The notes beneath the pieces are model-generated. The model was not told the DNA's origin. It did no database searches and saw nothing but the letters and a program-made list of their open reading frames with translations. Below are positions 17,798 through 27,219 of a stretch of 27,219 nucleotides of DNA, in pieces. Both the position numbers and the translations under genes were made by a program. The stretch covers positions 26,397-53,615 of the forward strand of contig WKLE02001388.1 in assembly GCA_014885115.2 (NCBI GenBank), in the 5' to 3' direction. Position 1 is the stretch's first letter. Each line of letters opens with the position of its first letter. The stretch is from Asterionellopsis glacialis (Eukaryota > Bacillariophyta > Plagiogrammaphyceae > Rhaphoneidales > Asterionellopsidaceae).

Positions 17798-18938
17798 TTC
17801 GTGTTATTGACCTAAGTAACAATACAAGAAAAGATGTTGATGATGGAAAGCAGTGTCTAAAGAGGATGATTTCTCTTTATTTTCTCTTTATTTGGCGATA
17901 ACCTCCAAAGCAACAATTTAGAAAAAAAAGTCTTTGTTGAATCCTTCAAGACATTCGCACAAATTCATATGGCATGTCCTGCATCATTAAATATACATTC
18001 ATACAATAGAAAGTTTTTACTCATACATTGAACATGATGTTGTTGTTGCTGTTTTCTTGTAAGAAATGTAACTCAAGAATATTTCATCCCGTATAATGGT
18101 TTCATCTGCAGTGCTTCGCTTTTTTGGTAATCTTGATGACCACTAATCGTCAAAGCAAGGTTGGTACACGTATGAACAATCATGGTGCCAATAAGTACAG
18201 TTAGTTACGCATTAACGATTCGTAGATTGGATAACGTTGTGCTAGATTGTTAGGGAGGGCTTTTAAAAGGATTAACCTAGAGTTAAAAGCAATATCTTGA
18301 ATATTGTCACATCCAGGAGCACCCAACAGACCTACAAAACCAAGGAAAAAGAATCATCGTCACCACCAAATACAACAGGAGCAACAACAACACAATACGA
18401 ACAAATCTTCATTTGACATTGCATTGGAAGATCATCCTTTTGGAGTGAATGGTGCATATGACCAAACTGAACAAGCAATAGGAAGACCAGTATCTCCAGA
18501 ACATTATAATAATGATATGAACTATAATGGAGTTTCAAGAAATTTGTTTCAAGATGATGACGAAAGTCCTGTGTTCTGTAACTCTTTTGTCAACTGATAA
18601 ATCCGCCTCAAGTATGAAATGAAAAAGGAGTGTAATCCTAATGAAAATACAAATCGAAAAAAAATCAATTTGTTTTCAACGTCCCTTTGTTGTTTTCGTC
18701 TAACTTTTCTTTTCCTAGCATTAAGTTGCTTTCGGACCATATAGGTAGACAGTAGGGGAGTGAATTTGACTAGGTCGGGTTGACAGACGAAAATTTTAAA
18801 AATCGAAATCTAAATTAAATGTCTCGCCTGTCCGTCACCTCGCGCATCGGTTTGGGTGCCGTTCGGTGCGAGAAGAACCAGATCTCAGCATCGTCGAAAT
18901 CAACACAGCGCCTCTGTCATTATTGATCCCAATGAACC
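17798..18938. other. Intergenic region between ST3 and the Prp8 gene
   Basis: This contains the ST3 3' UTR and the Prp8 promoter and leader. A 98-codon frame (18304-18597) is listed separately at low confidence. No TATA-like core, RNA gene or repeat stands out. Confidence 0.5.
18304..18597 (+). CDS. Uncertain open frame without an ATG start
   Basis: The frame reads HPGAPNRPTKPRKKNHRHH..., then a Gln/Asn-rich stretch, then SSFDIALEDHPFGVNGAYD and an acidic tail ending before TGA at 18595-18597. It opens at a TTG shortly after an in-frame stop, and its only internal ATG is late (MNYNG...). If real, it is more likely a last exon joined to an upstream exon (possible acceptors CATCCAG or CCAACAG near 18310-18330) than a complete gene. 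Composition is protein-like but low in complexity. I do not recognise it. Confidence 0.2.
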   Translation: MSHPGAPNRPTKPRKKNHRHHQIQQEQQQHNTNKSSFDIALEDHPFGVNGAYDQTEQAIGRPVSPEHYNNDMNYNGVSRNLFQDDDESPVFCNSFVN

Positions 18939-21900
18939 ATGGCGGATCAACCACCTCCTCCCCCACCACCTCCTCAAGGGGGAAATTATTCAGGACCGCC
19001 TCCTCCTGGAATGAATCTGCCACCGGGCATGGCACCACCGCCTGGTATGGGTCCTCCTGGGATGGCTCCACCTCCAGGAATGGCTCCACAGCAACAACAA
19101 CAGCCTCCTGGGATGGTCCTCCCACCTCCTCCCGGGATGGCTCCACCAGGGATGGCACCTCAACCACCTCCGGGGATGGCTCCACCCGGAATGTATCCAC
19201 CACCGCCAGGAATGCAACAAGCACCACCTCCTCCTCCGCCAGGAATGTATCCACCTCCAGCACCGGCAGCAGCGAATCTGCCACCACCACCTGGTATGGT
19301 CCCTCCGCCACCACCCAGTGTTGGACAACTTCCACCGGGAATGATGCCACCTCCGGGAATGCAACAGCAACAACATCAGCACCATTATCCACAACAACAC
19401 GTGCCTATGGTTTCCGACAGCGCAACAAACGGAACAGCGTCTACAACAAGTAAACAACCACTCACTTTGGAAGAAAAATCAAAACGTTGGGCGAAGCTTC
19501 AATCTAAAAGATATGCGCATAAGAAGTTACAAACCTTTTCAGCACCACAGAAAGAACAATTACCACCTGATTTTTTACGGAAGATCTTACAGGACCATGG
19601 TGACATGACATCAAAACGATATGCATCTGAAAAACGTTTATATTTAGGCGCGTTGAAATATGTTCCACATGCCTTGTATAAATTATTAGAGAACATACCC
19701 ATGCCATGGGAATCCTACAAGGATGTGCCAGTTCTATTCCATATGACGGGTGCTATTAGTTTTGTAGATCATGTACCCAAGGTAATTGAACCTATCTATA
19801 GAGCTCAGTGGGGTACGGCTTGGTTATTGATGAGACGCGAAAAACGTGATCGTCGTCATTTTAAACGTATGAGATTCCCACCTTTTGATGATGAAGAACC
19901 TCCACTAGATTATGCAGATCATTTGTTAAATGTCGAACCTGCTGAGGCTGTACAACTGGAATTAGAAGACGAACAATATGCATTGATTGAAGACTGGTTT
20001 TATGATTCACAGCCCTTGAGCGATGTACGATCCACTCGTGAAGGACCATTAGCAGAACATGTATATGTAAATGGACCAAGTTACAAGGAATGGAGACTCT
20101 CCACTCCTATTATGGTACAACTGTATGCATTAGCTGAACCTTTATTAAATGCATTCCCTGATGAGAACGTACGATATTTATTTGATTTGCCACAGTTCTT
20201 AACTGCCAAGGCACTTAATATGGCTATTCCTGGTGGTGCCAAGTTTGAACCTTTGTTTCGAGATGTGGATGAAGATGAGGACTGGAATGATTTTAATGAT
20301 GTGTCCAAATTAGTCATTCGACAACCTATACGTACAGAATATAAAATTGCCTTTCCCCATGTGTACAATTCAAGACCTAGGAAAGTGAAGATTGCACCGT
20401 ACCATTACCCACAATGTTGTTATGTAGGTAATGACGATGAACAAGAAGATGAAGAAATGATATGCTTTGATGCATATCCAACTCAACTTAATCCCATCAT
20501 GAGAATTCAACCAGGTAACTACAAGCCTAGAGAAATGGATGAATTTGATGAAGAGGAAGAAGCTATACCTTTAGTGGGTGAACCTGGTGAGGATGACGAT
20601 GACGACTATTATGATAATGTTTGGGCACAACATACAGAAGATTGGGAATCAAACGATGATCCGGGTTGGGAACCTGATGATGAGGTTGTGGGTTCAGATG
20701 ACTTACAACCCATTTTACTGGATGCACCATTAGCTACGGCGAATACATCTGGTGGGGTATCATTGTATTTTGCTCCGCATCCCTTCAATACACGATCTGG
20801 ACGGACTCGTCGTACGATTGATGTGCCACTCATTGGACATTGGTATCGTGATCGTGTATCACGTGATTTAAACTACCCTATCAAGGTTCGTGTTTCTTAC
20901 CAGAAGTTATTGAAGAATTGGGTACTTAATCAATTGCATTCCAAACCTCATAAGAAAAAGGCCAAACGTGCCTTGTTTAAGAGTTTGAAAAGTACAAAGT
21001 TCTTTCAGTGTACAGAATTGGATTGGGTCGAAGTTGGCTTACAAGTATGCCGTCAGGGTCACAATATGTTGAATCTGCTGATACATCGCAAGCAACTCAA
21101 GTATTTGCATCTTGATTATAACTTCAACCTCAAACCAACGAAGACTCTAACAACCAAAGAAAGAAAAAAATCACGTTTTGGTAATGCTTTCCATTTAGTT
21201 CGTGAAATATTACGTTTGACAAAGTTAATTGTTGATTGCCATGTACAGTACCGATTAGGTAATGTTGATGCGTATCAGCTTGCTGATGGTTTGCAGTATG
21301 CCTTCAATCATGTTGGTCAACTTACTGGTATGTACAGGTACAAGTATCGATTGATGAGACAAATTCGTATGTGCAAGGATTTGAAACATTTAATTTATTA
21401 TCGATTCAACACGGGCCCTGTTGGTAAGGGACCTGGTGTGGGCTTTTGGGCGCCTAGTTGGCGTGTGTGGATGTTCTTCCTCCGTGGTATCGTCCCACTG
21501 TTAGAGCGCTGGTTGGGGAACTTGTTAGCACGCCAATTCGAAGGTCGGCACTCCAAGGCATTTGCTAAGAATGTAACGAAGCAACGTGTTGAGAGTCATT
21601 TTGATCTTGAATTGCGCGCCTCTGTGATGCACGATATTCTTGACATGATGCCAGCTGGTGTAAAGCAAAACAAATCACGTGTCATTTTAAGTCATCTAAG
21701 TGAAGCCTTTCGCTGTTGGAAGGCTAACATTCCCTGGAAGGTACCAGGTATGCCTGCGCCAATTGAGAATATGATTCTAAGATATGTAAAGGCCAAGGCT
21801 GATTGGTGGACCAACATTGCGCATTACAATAGGGAACGTATTAAGAGAGGTGGCACTGTCGACAAGACTGTTGTAAAGAAGAATTTAGGCCGTTTGACAA

Positions 21901-24900
21901 GACTGTGGCTCAAGGCGGAGCAAGAACGTCAGCACAATTATCTTAAGGATGGTCCGTACGTATCAGCAGAAGAAGCTGTTGCCATCTACACAACCACAGT
22001 GCACTGGTTGGAAAGTCGGAAGTTTACTCCAATTCCATTCCCCCCTTTGTCGTACAAACACGATACAAAACTTCTTATTCTTGCATTGGAACGATTGAAA
22101 GAAAATTACGGGTTACAAATACGTCTGAACAGTGCTGCTCGTGAAGAATTGGCCTTGATTGAACAAGCTTATGATAACCCTCATGAAGCTCTTAGTCGTA
22201 TCAAACGTCATCTCCTCACCCAGAGAACTTTCAAGGAGGTTGGTATTGAATTCATGGACATGTATTCTCACCTAACACCAGTTTACAGTGTTGAACCACT
22301 GGAAAAGATCACAGATGCGTACCTTGATCAATATCTTTGGTATGAAAGCGACAAGCGACACTTGTTTCCCAACTGGATTAAGCCAGCAGATTCAGAACCT
22401 CCGCCGTTGTTGGTTTACAAATGGTGTCAAGGAATCAACAATCTTGAAGATATTTGGGATGTGGAAGAAAATGGCGAAAGTGTTGTCCTTCTTCAGACGC
22501 AGTTCGAGAAAATGTATGAGAAGATTGACCTTACATTGTTGAATCGTCTTTTACGACTTATTGTGGATCATAACATCGCAGATTATATGACAGCCAAAAA
22601 TAATGTCAGCATCAGTTTCAAGGATATGATGCATACAAACGGCTATGGATTGATCCGCGGTTTACAGTTCTCGTCCTTTATTGTGCAGTTTTATGGTCTT
22701 GTCCTCGACTTACTTGTTCTTGGATTGACCCGTGCAAGCGAGATTGCTGGTTTACCTCAGCGTCCGAATGAGTACCTCACGTACGCAGACATTGAAACTG
22801 AAATTAGTCATCCCATTCGTTTGTACACACGGTACATGGATAAGGTATACATCATATTCAAATTCGATTCGAATGACAGCAAGGATCTCATCCAACGATA
22901 CTTGATTGAGCATCCTGATCCAAACAATGAGAATGCAGTTGGGTACAGAAACAAGAAGTGCTGGCCTCGTGACTGTCGTATGCGATTGCTCAAGCGCGAT
23001 GTAAATTTAGGCAGAGCCATTTTTTGGGATATCAAGAATCGGCTTCCTCGAAGTATCACAACATTGGATTGGGACAACTCATTTGTCAGCGTTTACAGTG
23101 CTGATAACCCGAATCTGTTATTTGACATGTGCGGCTTTGAGGTCCGTGTTCAGCCCATCCGTGCTGCCCGACGCGCTATCGTTGGAACTAACATCTCAGC
23201 AGCGTCTACTACTTCATACAAGGACGGTGTGTGGAATCTGCAAAACGAAACCACGAAAGAAATGACCGCCCAGGCGCATTTGCGTGTAGAAGAAGAAGCG
23301 GTTCAAGCATTTGACAATCGCATCCGTCAAATTTTAATGAGCAGTGGTGCCACAACGTTTACAAAAATTGCGAACAAGTGGAACACAGCATTGATTGGTT
23401 TGATGACATACTACCGTGAGGCTGTGCTCAATACTCAAGAACTCCTGGACTTACTTGTCAAGAATGAAAACAAAATCCAAACGAGAATTAAAATCGGTTT
23501 GAACAGTAAGATGCCAAGTCGTTTCCCGCCAGTTGTATTCTACTGTCCTAAGGAATTGGGTGGACTGGGTATGCTATCAATGGGCCACGTTTTGATTCCA
23601 CAGAGTGATTTACGCTACAGCAAGCAGACTGACATGGGAGTTACTCACTTCCGTGCTGGTTTGAGCCACGACAGTGATCAGCTCATTCCTAACTTGTTCC
23701 GGTATATTCAACCATGGGAGAGTGAATTTATCGATTCACAACGAGTGTGGGCGGAGTATGCACTTAAACGGCAGGAAGCGAACGCTCAAAATCGTCGTTT
23801 GACATTGGAAGATTTGGAAGATTCCTGGGATAGAGGAATTCCTCGAATCAATACACTTTTTAGTAAAGACCGCCATACTCTTGCATATGACAGAGGATGG
23901 CGTGTCCGCACAGTGTTCAAACAGTATCACATCTTGCGAGTAAATCCTTTCTGGTGGACTCATCAACGCCACGATGGTAAGCTCTGGAATCTGAATTCCT
24001 ACCGTACAGATATGATTCAGTCTCTTGGTGGTGTCGAAGGAATCTTAGAACACACACTCTTCAAAGGAACCTACTTTCCAACCTGGGAAGGTCTATTCTG
24101 GGAGAAAGCATCTGGCTTCGAAGAAAGCATGAAATTCAAGAAGTTAACAAACGCTCAGCGTTCCGGTTTGACGCAAATTCCAAACCGTCGTTTCACTCTG
24201 TGGTGGTCGCCTACTATCAACCGTGCAAATGTTTACGTCGGTTTCCAAGTGCAGCTCGATCTTACAGGTATTTTTATGCATGGTAAGATCCCAACATTAA
24301 AGATTTCTTTGATTCAAATCTTCAGGGCGCATTTATGGCAGAAGATACACGAAAGTATTGTGATGGATATTGTGCAAGTCTTTGATCAGGAACTTGATGC
24401 TCTTGAGATTGAAAGCGTCCAAAAGGAAACCATCCATCCCCGAAAGTCTTACAAGATGAATAGCAGTTGTGCTGATTTAGTTTTGTTTGCAGCATACAAA
24501 TGGCCCGTGTCGAAGCCAAGTTTACTCCACGATACCAAGGACGATTTCAACGATGGCAACACTACCAACAAATATTGGCTTGACATTCAACTAAGATGGG
24601 GCGACTTTGATTCCCATGATATTGAACGTTACGGACGTGCCAAGTTCCTTGACTACACGACAGACAATATGAGTATTTATCCATCTCCTACGGGTTGCCT
24701 TTTGGCTGTAGATCTTGCGTACTCACTGTACAGTGGTTTTGGAAACTACATACCTGGTGGTAAGCCTCTGTTGCAGCAAGCAATGGCTAAGATTATCAAG
24801 GCAAATCCGGCTCTTTATGTACTTCGTGAGCGAATCCGAAAAGGTCTTCAGTTGTATTCGAGTGAACCTACCGAACCGTACCTGAGTTCTCAGAACTATG

Positions 24901-26636
24901 GTGAATTGTTCAGTAATCAGGTGATTTGGTTTGTCGATGATACGAATGTGTACCGAGTGACGATCCACAAGACCTTTGAAGGTAACCTCACCACAAAGCC
25001 AATCAATGGTGCTATTTTCATCTTCAACCCGAGAACAGGACAATTGTTCCTTAAGATCATTCACACTAGCGTTTGGGCTGGCCAGAAACGTCTATCACAG
25101 CTTGCTAAGTGGAAGACGGCTGAGGAAGTTGCCGCATTGATTCGTTCGCTGCCTATCGAGGAACAACCAAAACAAATTATTGTTACACGAAAGGGAATGC
25201 TTGATCCGCTCGAAGTTCACTGTTTAGATTTCCCTAACATTGTTTTGAAAGGATCTGAATTGCAGCTTCCATTCCAAGCAGCTCTGAAAGTTGAGAAATT
25301 TGGTGATCTTATCTTACGTGCAACAGAACCGCAGATGGTACTCTTCAACATCTTCGATGATTGGCTCAAAACCATTTCTTCATACACGGCGTTTTCAAGA
25401 CTTATTTTGATTCTTCGTGGTTTGCACGTCAACGTTGACAAGGTCAAGATGATTCTTCGTCCCGATAATAGTGTTGTCACGGAACCCCATCACGTTTGGC
25501 CCAGTCTCACTGATGAGCAGTGGATCAAGGTTGAGGTATCTCTGAAGGATCTCATTCTCGCGGATTATGGAAAAAAGAACAATGTTAACGTGTCAAGTTT
25601 GACTCAAAGTGAGATTCGAGACATCATCTTAGGTATGGAAATCCAACCCCCGTCTGTACAGAGACAACAGGTTGCTGAGATCGAAGCTCAAGCACGGGAA
25701 CAGTCTCAAATGACAGCTACTACAACCAAGACAACCAATGTCCACGGAGAACAGATTGTTGTGACAACTACAACACAATACGAAGCTGCAACTTTCCACA
25801 GTAAAACTGACTGGCGTGTCAGAGCCATCAGTGCTACGAACCTCCATCTTCGTACGAAGCATATCTATGTTTCGTCTGAAGATATATCAGAGGATGGGCT
25901 TACATATGTTCTTCCGAAGAATATCTTGAGTAAGTTTATTACGATTGCAGATTTACGAACTCAGATCGCTGCATACCTATATGGAGTTACTCCACCTGAT
26001 AATGATCAGGTGCGAGAGGTTCGTTGTATTGTCATTGTACCTCAAGTTGGAAATCACCAGAGTGTGACTCTCCCGAAAAAGTTACCTGATCACGAAATGC
26101 TAAAGGAAATGGAACCTCTTGGGTGGATCCATACACAACCGAATGAGTTGATTCAAAACGGAATGCAAGTTTTGCCAGCGACAGATGTTGTAACGCATTC
26201 TGGAATTATTCAAGATAATCCTAAGGCCTGGACTGGTGAAGATGAAGTGGTTATTACGACGTCCTTTACACAGGGGTCTTGCTCGTTGACAGCCTATCGA
26301 GTTACAGATTCTGGTTTGGAATGGGGTAAGAAGAACCGCAACGTTGCTGGGGGTGTTACGAATGCGGAGGGTTATTCATCCAGTTGCTTTGAAAAGGTAC
26401 AGATGTTATTGAGTGATCGATTCAAAGGATTTTTCATGGTCCCTCAGGGTGGTCTTGGTTGGAATTACAACTTCCAGGGAGTCAAACACAATGTGGGCAT
26501 GGATTACTCACTGAAAATGGACATGCCAGAACGATTCTATGCCGAGTGTCATCGTCCTCAACACTTTTTATCTTTCGTTCAGATGGAAGAAGGTGAAGAT
26601 GCTGAGGATGCCGATGTTGAAAACTTTTTAGATTAA
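18939..26636 (+). CDS. PRP8: Pre-mRNA-splicing factor Prp8
   Basis: Prp8 is the U5 snRNP scaffold that cradles the spliceosome active site. The 2565-residue frame is unbroken and matches the family from about residue 172 to the C-terminus. Recognisable blocks include [26 protein letters not shown] near 617, the reverse-transcriptase-like region, [13 protein letters not shown], and [17 protein letters not shown] of the linker/endonuclease-like part. The RNase H-like [14 protein letters not shown] follows with Asp2000-Asp2001, then a C-terminal Jab1/MPN domain (from about 2291) ending in HRPQHFLSF. Human Prp8 has 2335 residues. The excess is mainly a Pro/Gly/Met-rich N-terminus (1-150) with 15 PPGM units and an acidic insert (about 495-590). 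The pentapeptide reported as QACLK in human Prp8 is QAALK here (2113-2117). The start ATG sits in ACCATGG. No introns are needed. Confidence 0.99.
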   Translation: MADQPPPPPPPPQGGNYSGPPPPGMNLPPGMAPPPGMGPPGMAPPPGMAPQQQQQPPGMVLPPPPGMAPPGMAPQPPPGMAPPGMYPPPPGMQQAPPPPPPGMYPPPAPAAANLPPPPGMVPPPPPSVGQLPPGMMPPPGMQQQQHQHHYPQQHVPMVSDSATNGTASTTSKQPLTLEEKSKRWAKLQSKRYAHKKLQTFSAPQKEQLPPDFLRKILQDHGDMTSKRYASEKRLYLGALKYVPHALYKLLENIPMPWESYKDVPVLFHMTGAISFVDHVPKVIEPIYRAQWGTAWLLMRREKRDRRHFKRMRFPPFDDEEPPLDYADHLLNVEPAEAVQLELEDEQYALIEDWFYDSQPLSDVRSTREGPLAEHVYVNGPSYKEWRLSTPIMVQLYALAEPLLNAFPDENVRYLFDLPQFLTAKALNMAIPGGAKFEPLFRDVDEDEDWNDFNDVSKLVIRQPIRTEYKIAFPHVYNSRPRKVKIAPYHYPQCCYVGNDDEQEDEEMICFDAYPTQLNPIMRIQPGNYKPREMDEFDEEEEAIPLVGEPGEDDDDDYYDNVWAQHTEDWESNDDPGWEPDDEVVGSDDLQPILLDAPLATANTSGGVSLYFAPHPFNTRSGRTRRTIDVPLIGHWYRDRVSRDLNYPIKVRVSYQKLLKNWVLNQLHSKPHKKKAKRALFKSLKSTKFFQCTELDWVEVGLQVCRQGHNMLNLLIHRKQLKYLHLDYNFNLKPTKTLTTKERKKSRFGNAFHLVREILRLTKLIVDCHVQYRLGNVDAYQLADGLQYAFNHVGQLTGMYRYKYRLMRQIRMCKDLKHLIYYRFNTGPVGKGPGVGFWAPSWRVWMFFLRGIVPLLERWLGNLLARQFEGRHSKAFAKNVTKQRVESHFDLELRASVMHDILDMMPAGVKQNKSRVILSHLSEAFRCWKANIPWKVPGMPAPIENMILRYVKAKADWWTNIAHYNRERIKRGGTVDKTVVKKNLGRLTRLWLKAEQERQHNYLKDGPYVSAEEAVAIYTTTVHWLESRKFTPIPFPPLSYKHDTKLLILALERLKENYGLQIRLNSAAREELALIEQAYDNPHEALSRIKRHLLTQRTFKEVGIEFMDMYSHLTPVYSVEPLEKITDAYLDQYLWYESDKRHLFPNWIKPADSEPPPLLVYKWCQGINNLEDIWDVEENGESVVLLQTQFEKMYEKIDLTLLNRLLRLIVDHNIADYMTAKNNVSISFKDMMHTNGYGLIRGLQFSSFIVQFYGLVLDLLVLGLTRASEIAGLPQRPNEYLTYADIETEISHPIRLYTRYMDKVYIIFKFDSNDSKDLIQRYLIEHPDPNNENAVGYRNKKCWPRDCRMRLLKRDVNLGRAIFWDIKNRLPRSITTLDWDNSFVSVYSADNPNLLFDMCGFEVRVQPIRAARRAIVGTNISAASTTSYKDGVWNLQNETTKEMTAQAHLRVEEEAVQAFDNRIRQILMSSGATTFTKIANKWNTALIGLMTYYREAVLNTQELLDLLVKNENKIQTRIKIGLNSKMPSRFPPVVFYCPKELGGLGMLSMGHVLIPQSDLRYSKQTDMGVTHFRAGLSHDSDQLIPNLFRYIQPWESEFIDSQRVWAEYALKRQEANAQNRRLTLEDLEDSWDRGIPRINTLFSKDRHTLAYDRGWRVRTVFKQYHILRVNPFWWTHQRHDGKLWNLNSYRTDMIQSLGGVEGILEHTLFKGTYFPTWEGLFWEKASGFEESMKFKKLTNAQRSGLTQIPNRRFTLWWSPTINRANVYVGFQVQLDLTGIFMHGKIPTLKISLIQIFRAHLWQKIHESIVMDIVQVFDQELDALEIESVQKETIHPRKSYKMNSSCADLVLFAAYKWPVSKPSLLHDTKDDFNDGNTTNKYWLDIQLRWGDFDSHDIERYGRAKFLDYTTDNMSIYPSPTGCLLAVDLAYSLYSGFGNYIPGGKPLLQQAMAKIIKANPALYVLRERIRKGLQLYSSEPTEPYLSSQNYGELFSNQVIWFVDDTNVYRVTIHKTFEGNLTTKPINGAIFIFNPRTGQLFLKIIHTSVWAGQKRLSQLAKWKTAEEVAALIRSLPIEEQPKQIIVTRKGMLDPLEVHCLDFPNIVLKGSELQLPFQAALKVEKFGDLILRATEPQMVLFNIFDDWLKTISSYTAFSRLILILRGLHVNVDKVKMILRPDNSVVTEPHHVWPSLTDEQWIKVEVSLKDLILADYGKKNNVNVSSLTQSEIRDIILGMEIQPPSVQRQQVAEIEAQAREQSQMTATTTKTTNVHGEQIVVTTTTQYEAATFHSKTDWRVRAISATNLHLRTKHIYVSSEDISEDGLTYVLPKNILSKFITIADLRTQIAAYLYGVTPPDNDQVREVRCIVIVPQVGNHQSVTLPKKLPDHEMLKEMEPLGWIHTQPNELIQNGMQVLPATDVVTHSGIIQDNPKAWTGEDEVVITTSFTQGSCSLTAYRVTDSGLEWGKKNRNVAGGVTNAEGYSSSCFEKVQMLLSDRFKGFFMVPQGGLGWNYNFQGVKHNVGMDYSLKMDMPERFYAECHRPQHFLSFVQMEEGEDAEDADVENFLD

Positions 26637-26941
26637 AATACATGTGAAAGGGGTATTCACGGTGCATAGCTCTCTTTGCAACCGTGCATATTATCAGTCA
26701 TTAAATGCGTCATGATAGTTCTATAATTTCGTAAAATTAGTATTTTATCATATTAAACTTTTCAAAGTAGGGAGTACCAGGTGTTGTTAGCTTGTTTCCG
26801 GTTTCGTATCTCTCCACAAAAAGACTACTAGATAACAATGGATGTATTGCCATTGATTCCAGATTAGCATTTAAAGCAATCCAATGTCCATATCATCATA
26901 TCAGTCCAATTTTTATTCAAATAAAAGCATCTACTCCAGTT
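26637..26941. other. Convergent 3' gap between Prp8 and the YGGT-family gene
   Basis: This short AT-rich gap holds the 3' UTRs of two converging genes. A weak stem (CACGGT near 26659, ACCGTG near 26681) is present. Nothing else is supported. Confidence 0.5.
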
Positions 26942-27219
26942 TTAGTTCATGTAAGGAGTATTGGAAACAGCGGCCTTGAAGAACTTCTTGTTCTTAAGTT
27001 TCTTTTGAAGGTGATCAGGGATTTCGGCACCGACAGCAGCGGTAGCATTAGTCATAACATTGAGAAGGAAGAAGGCGGCAAGGGGGGACAAATCCAATCC
27101 AAAAACGGGGGGGATAAGACCACGGAACAAATTAAGGTAGGGATCAGTGATAGCATAGACGGGTTGAAGGGCTCCAATTCCTTGAGCTTGGGGGAACCAA
27201 GAAAGTAAAATACGAGCAG
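26942..27219 (-). CDS. YGGT/Ycf19-family plastid membrane protein, C-terminal part
   Basis: The gene runs off the window end, so the N-terminus is missing. The last 91 codons read ARILLSWFPQAQGIG ... ITDPYLNLFRGLIPP ... GLDLSPLAAFFLLNVM and end KAAVSNTPYMN. The SWFP...DPYL..FR.LIPP...DLSP arrangement is characteristic of the YGGT family (bacterial YggT, plastid Ycf19, plant YLMG/CCB3). These are small membrane proteins linked to thylakoid cytochrome assembly and nucleoid distribution. A plastid location is likely, but the targeting sequence is outside the window. Codon choice is unlike the neighbours: Pro is mostly CCC and Lys mostly AAG, which suggests strong expression. The stop is at 26942-26944. 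Confidence 0.9.
   Translation of the reverse strand, partial: ARILLSWFPQAQGIGALQPVYAITDPYLNLFRGLIPPVFGLDLSPLAAFFLLNVMTNATAAVGAEIPDHLQKKLKNKKFFKAAVSNTPYMN

Noticed and set aside
18835..19457. Long minus-strand and alternate-frame open frames over the Prp8 N-terminus
   Set aside because: They arise from the Pro/Gly/Met repeat, whose complement lacks stop codons.
26640..26700. Possible terminator-like hairpin after Prp8
   Set aside because: The stem is only about six paired bases with a mismatched extension. Eukaryotic transcription does not rely on such hairpins, so it is probably chance.
1..27219. Search for tRNA, rRNA, CRISPR arrays, insertion sequences and retroelement proteins
   Set aside because: No tRNA T-loop/acceptor pattern, rRNA-like block, spaced direct-repeat array, transposase or viral-type polymerase was seen by eye. 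The reverse-transcriptase-like region in Prp8 belongs to Prp8 itself. A covariance-model scan would be needed to exclude small structured RNAs.

Overview
The window looks like nuclear DNA from a diatom (photosynthetic stramenopile). Two genes at the left end encode an ER-type signal peptide followed directly by an aromatic residue at the predicted cleavage point (VYG|YVAT in FtsZ, SWA|FSIS in a cytochrome P450). That is the bipartite plastid-targeting signature of algae with red-derived secondary plastids. A small Cys/His protein and the C-terminal cap of an LRR gene also resemble families I associate with diatoms. The species cannot be named from sequence alone.

Layout. 150-1664 (+) encodes a plastid-type FtsZ. 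It converges on a two-exon plastid-targeted cytochrome P450 at 2191-4000 (-). 5019-5912 (-) encodes a predicted nuclear zinc-binding protein of unknown function. 6490-9047 (-) holds the decayed remains of a secreted or receptor-like LRR protein. Its repeats sit one per small phase-1 exon (72 nt in the intact units), followed by a Cys-rich cap and three copies of an extracellular domain. Several frameshifts and one damaged splice acceptor mark it as a pseudogene or fragment. 9727-17797 is a cluster of three related type II membrane sulfotransferase-like genes (+, -, +). The middle one is fused to an SGNH/PC-esterase-like domain. 18939-26636 (+) is an uninterrupted gene for the spliceosome core protein Prp8, with a Pro/Gly/Met-rich N-terminal extension. 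26942 to the window end (-) is the 3' part of a YGGT/Ycf19-family plastid membrane protein.

How the genes relate. FtsZ, the P450 and the YGGT protein are all likely plastid proteins (division, probably lipid or pigment oxidation, thylakoid membrane assembly). The three sulfotransferase-like proteins share an N-terminal anchor, a lumenal catalytic domain and a C-terminal Cys-x-Leu-Cys motif. They probably form a locally duplicated Golgi set that decorates extracellular or cell-wall glycans. The esterase-sulfotransferase fusion suggests acyl and sulfate modification of the same polymer. The most unusual items are that fusion with its paralog cluster, the exon-per-repeat LRR pseudogene, and two families of palindromic intergenic motifs.
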